DNA of 26,095 nt. Source: 40CM-4-65-16 sp035279785. Lineage in GTDB: Bacteria > Chloroflexota > Dormibacteria > Dormibacterales > Dormibacteraceae. The stretch spans positions 1 through 26,095 of the forward strand of contig DATEHC010000057.1 in the NCBI GenBank assembly GCA_035279785.1, written 5' to 3'. Of the stretch, positions 25,612 through 26,095 are shown piece after piece. The position numbers and the translations under genes are program-made. The notes beneath the pieces are model-generated. The model did no database searches, was not told the DNA's origin, and saw only the letters and a list, made by a program, of their open reading frames with translations. Position 1 is the first letter of the stretch, and every line of letters begins with the position of its first letter.

Positions 25612-26095
25612 ATGAAGAAGGCCTACTCGATCGTCGGGGTCGTGTTGCTGGTCCTGCTGGCTCTGCAGTTCTACTTGATCGCGGCGGCAGCCCTGCAGGT
25701 CTGGGGCGCGGATCAAACCCAGGACACCGCCACCAGCGTCTTCGGCGGTTTCAAGGTCGGTGACAACTTCGCCATGCTCCATGGGATCAACGGCACCTTC
25801 CTGATCCCAATCGCGATCCTCGCGATGATCGGACTCTCGTTTGGCGCGCGCATGTCATCGCGAGTGAAGGGGCAGACCGGGGCCTTGTTCGGTTTGATGG
25901 TCGTCCAGTTCCTGCTTGCGCTGGTCGGAAGCGCAAATGGGGCGGTCGCTGCCGCCGTGGGCGGACTTCATGGCCTCAACGCGCTGGCCATCGTCGGCCT
26001 CACCGGCACGCTCGTTCAGCGCACGTGGGCATTCCGCGCGGCGCCGGCGACGGCGTCGAGCATGCAAGCGGAGTCCCTCAGCCCAACGCCGACGG
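25612..26095 (+). CDS. Small multi-spanning membrane protein (DUF6220-like), 3' partial
   Basis: The frame stays open from ATG 25612 to the window end (161 codons). A strong AAGGAGG lies about 8 bases upstream. The protein has four hydrophobic segments: an N-terminal one (IVGVVLLVLLALQFYLIAAA), LHGINGTFLIPIAILAMIGLSFG, GALFGLMVVQFLLALVG, and GLHGLNALAIVGLTG. The repeated L-H-G-I/L-N motif before helices 2 and 4 suggests an internally duplicated two-helix unit and paired His residues. It resembles DUF6220-type four-helix proteins, a tentative assignment. It follows merR by 31 bases, so it may belong to the MerR operon. The C-terminal tail appears Ser/Pro/Thr/Ala-rich where the window cuts it. 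Confidence 0.75.
   Translation, partial: MKKAYSIVGVVLLVLLALQFYLIAAAALQVWGADQTQDTATSVFGGFKVGDNFAMLHGINGTFLIPIAILAMIGLSFGARMSSRVKGQTGALFGLMVVQFLLALVGSANGAVAAAVGGLHGLNALAIVGLTGTLVQRTWAFRAAPATASSMQAESLSPTPT

Overview
The window is high-GC bacterial DNA (about two thirds G+C by eye) with dense, short-spaced genes. Many starts are GTG or TTG, and several convergent or tandem neighbours overlap at their stop or start codons. The gene set points to a free-living Gram-positive-type (Terrabacteria) soil bacterium such as Dormibacterota/Chloroflexota or Actinomycetota: FtsEX followed by an M23 peptidase, a sortase, a sedolisin-type protease, a cupredoxin-like lipoprotein, TTGTCCACA-type DnaA boxes, and no outer-membrane genes. 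The phylum is an inference. I see no rRNA, tRNA, CRISPR array, transposase, integrase or phage gene, so this looks like ordinary chromosome rather than an island.

Bases 1-12000 are signalling-rich. A 5'-truncated multi-HAMP hybrid histidine kinase, a CheR methyltransferase and a receiver-kinase fusion overlap end to end as one operon that stops at a strong hairpin. A sortase follows. A minus-strand operon then runs leftward: single-domain response regulator, membrane histidine kinase, seven-Asp-box beta-propeller, MoaD/ThiS-like ubiquitin-fold protein, small membrane protein. Diverging from it is an orphan HisKA_3 kinase.

Bases 11850-18300 are mixed housekeeping and accessory genes, mostly in back-to-back pairs: an MFS exporter, a YjbR-like protein, a cupredoxin-like lipoprotein that appears to lack most copper ligands, a sedolisin-like secreted protease, a cupin, a LysE-type exporter, a GNAT acetyltransferase, a HAD phosphatase and a BCP-like peroxiredoxin.

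Bases 18375-21564 hold the cell-division cluster ftsE-ftsX-M23 peptidase with overlapping genes, followed by a small DksA/TraR-type zinc-finger protein. After it comes the most unusual locus (about 21600-21951): three near-helically spaced DnaA boxes abut a candidate promoter. A leader rich in inverted repeats follows, then a 21-codon Lys/Ala-only mini-gene with a strong ribosome-binding site, then an intrinsic terminator. This is my best candidate for an undescribed element.

Bases 21979-26095 hold a SAM methyltransferase, a BAX-inhibitor-1-like membrane protein, a VOC/glyoxalase protein and a CPBP-type membrane protease. The window ends in a MerR-controlled operon: a vicinal-cysteine protein behind a MerR-type promoter, a MerR regulator with a C-terminal Cys/His cluster, and a small multi-spanning membrane protein cut by the window end.
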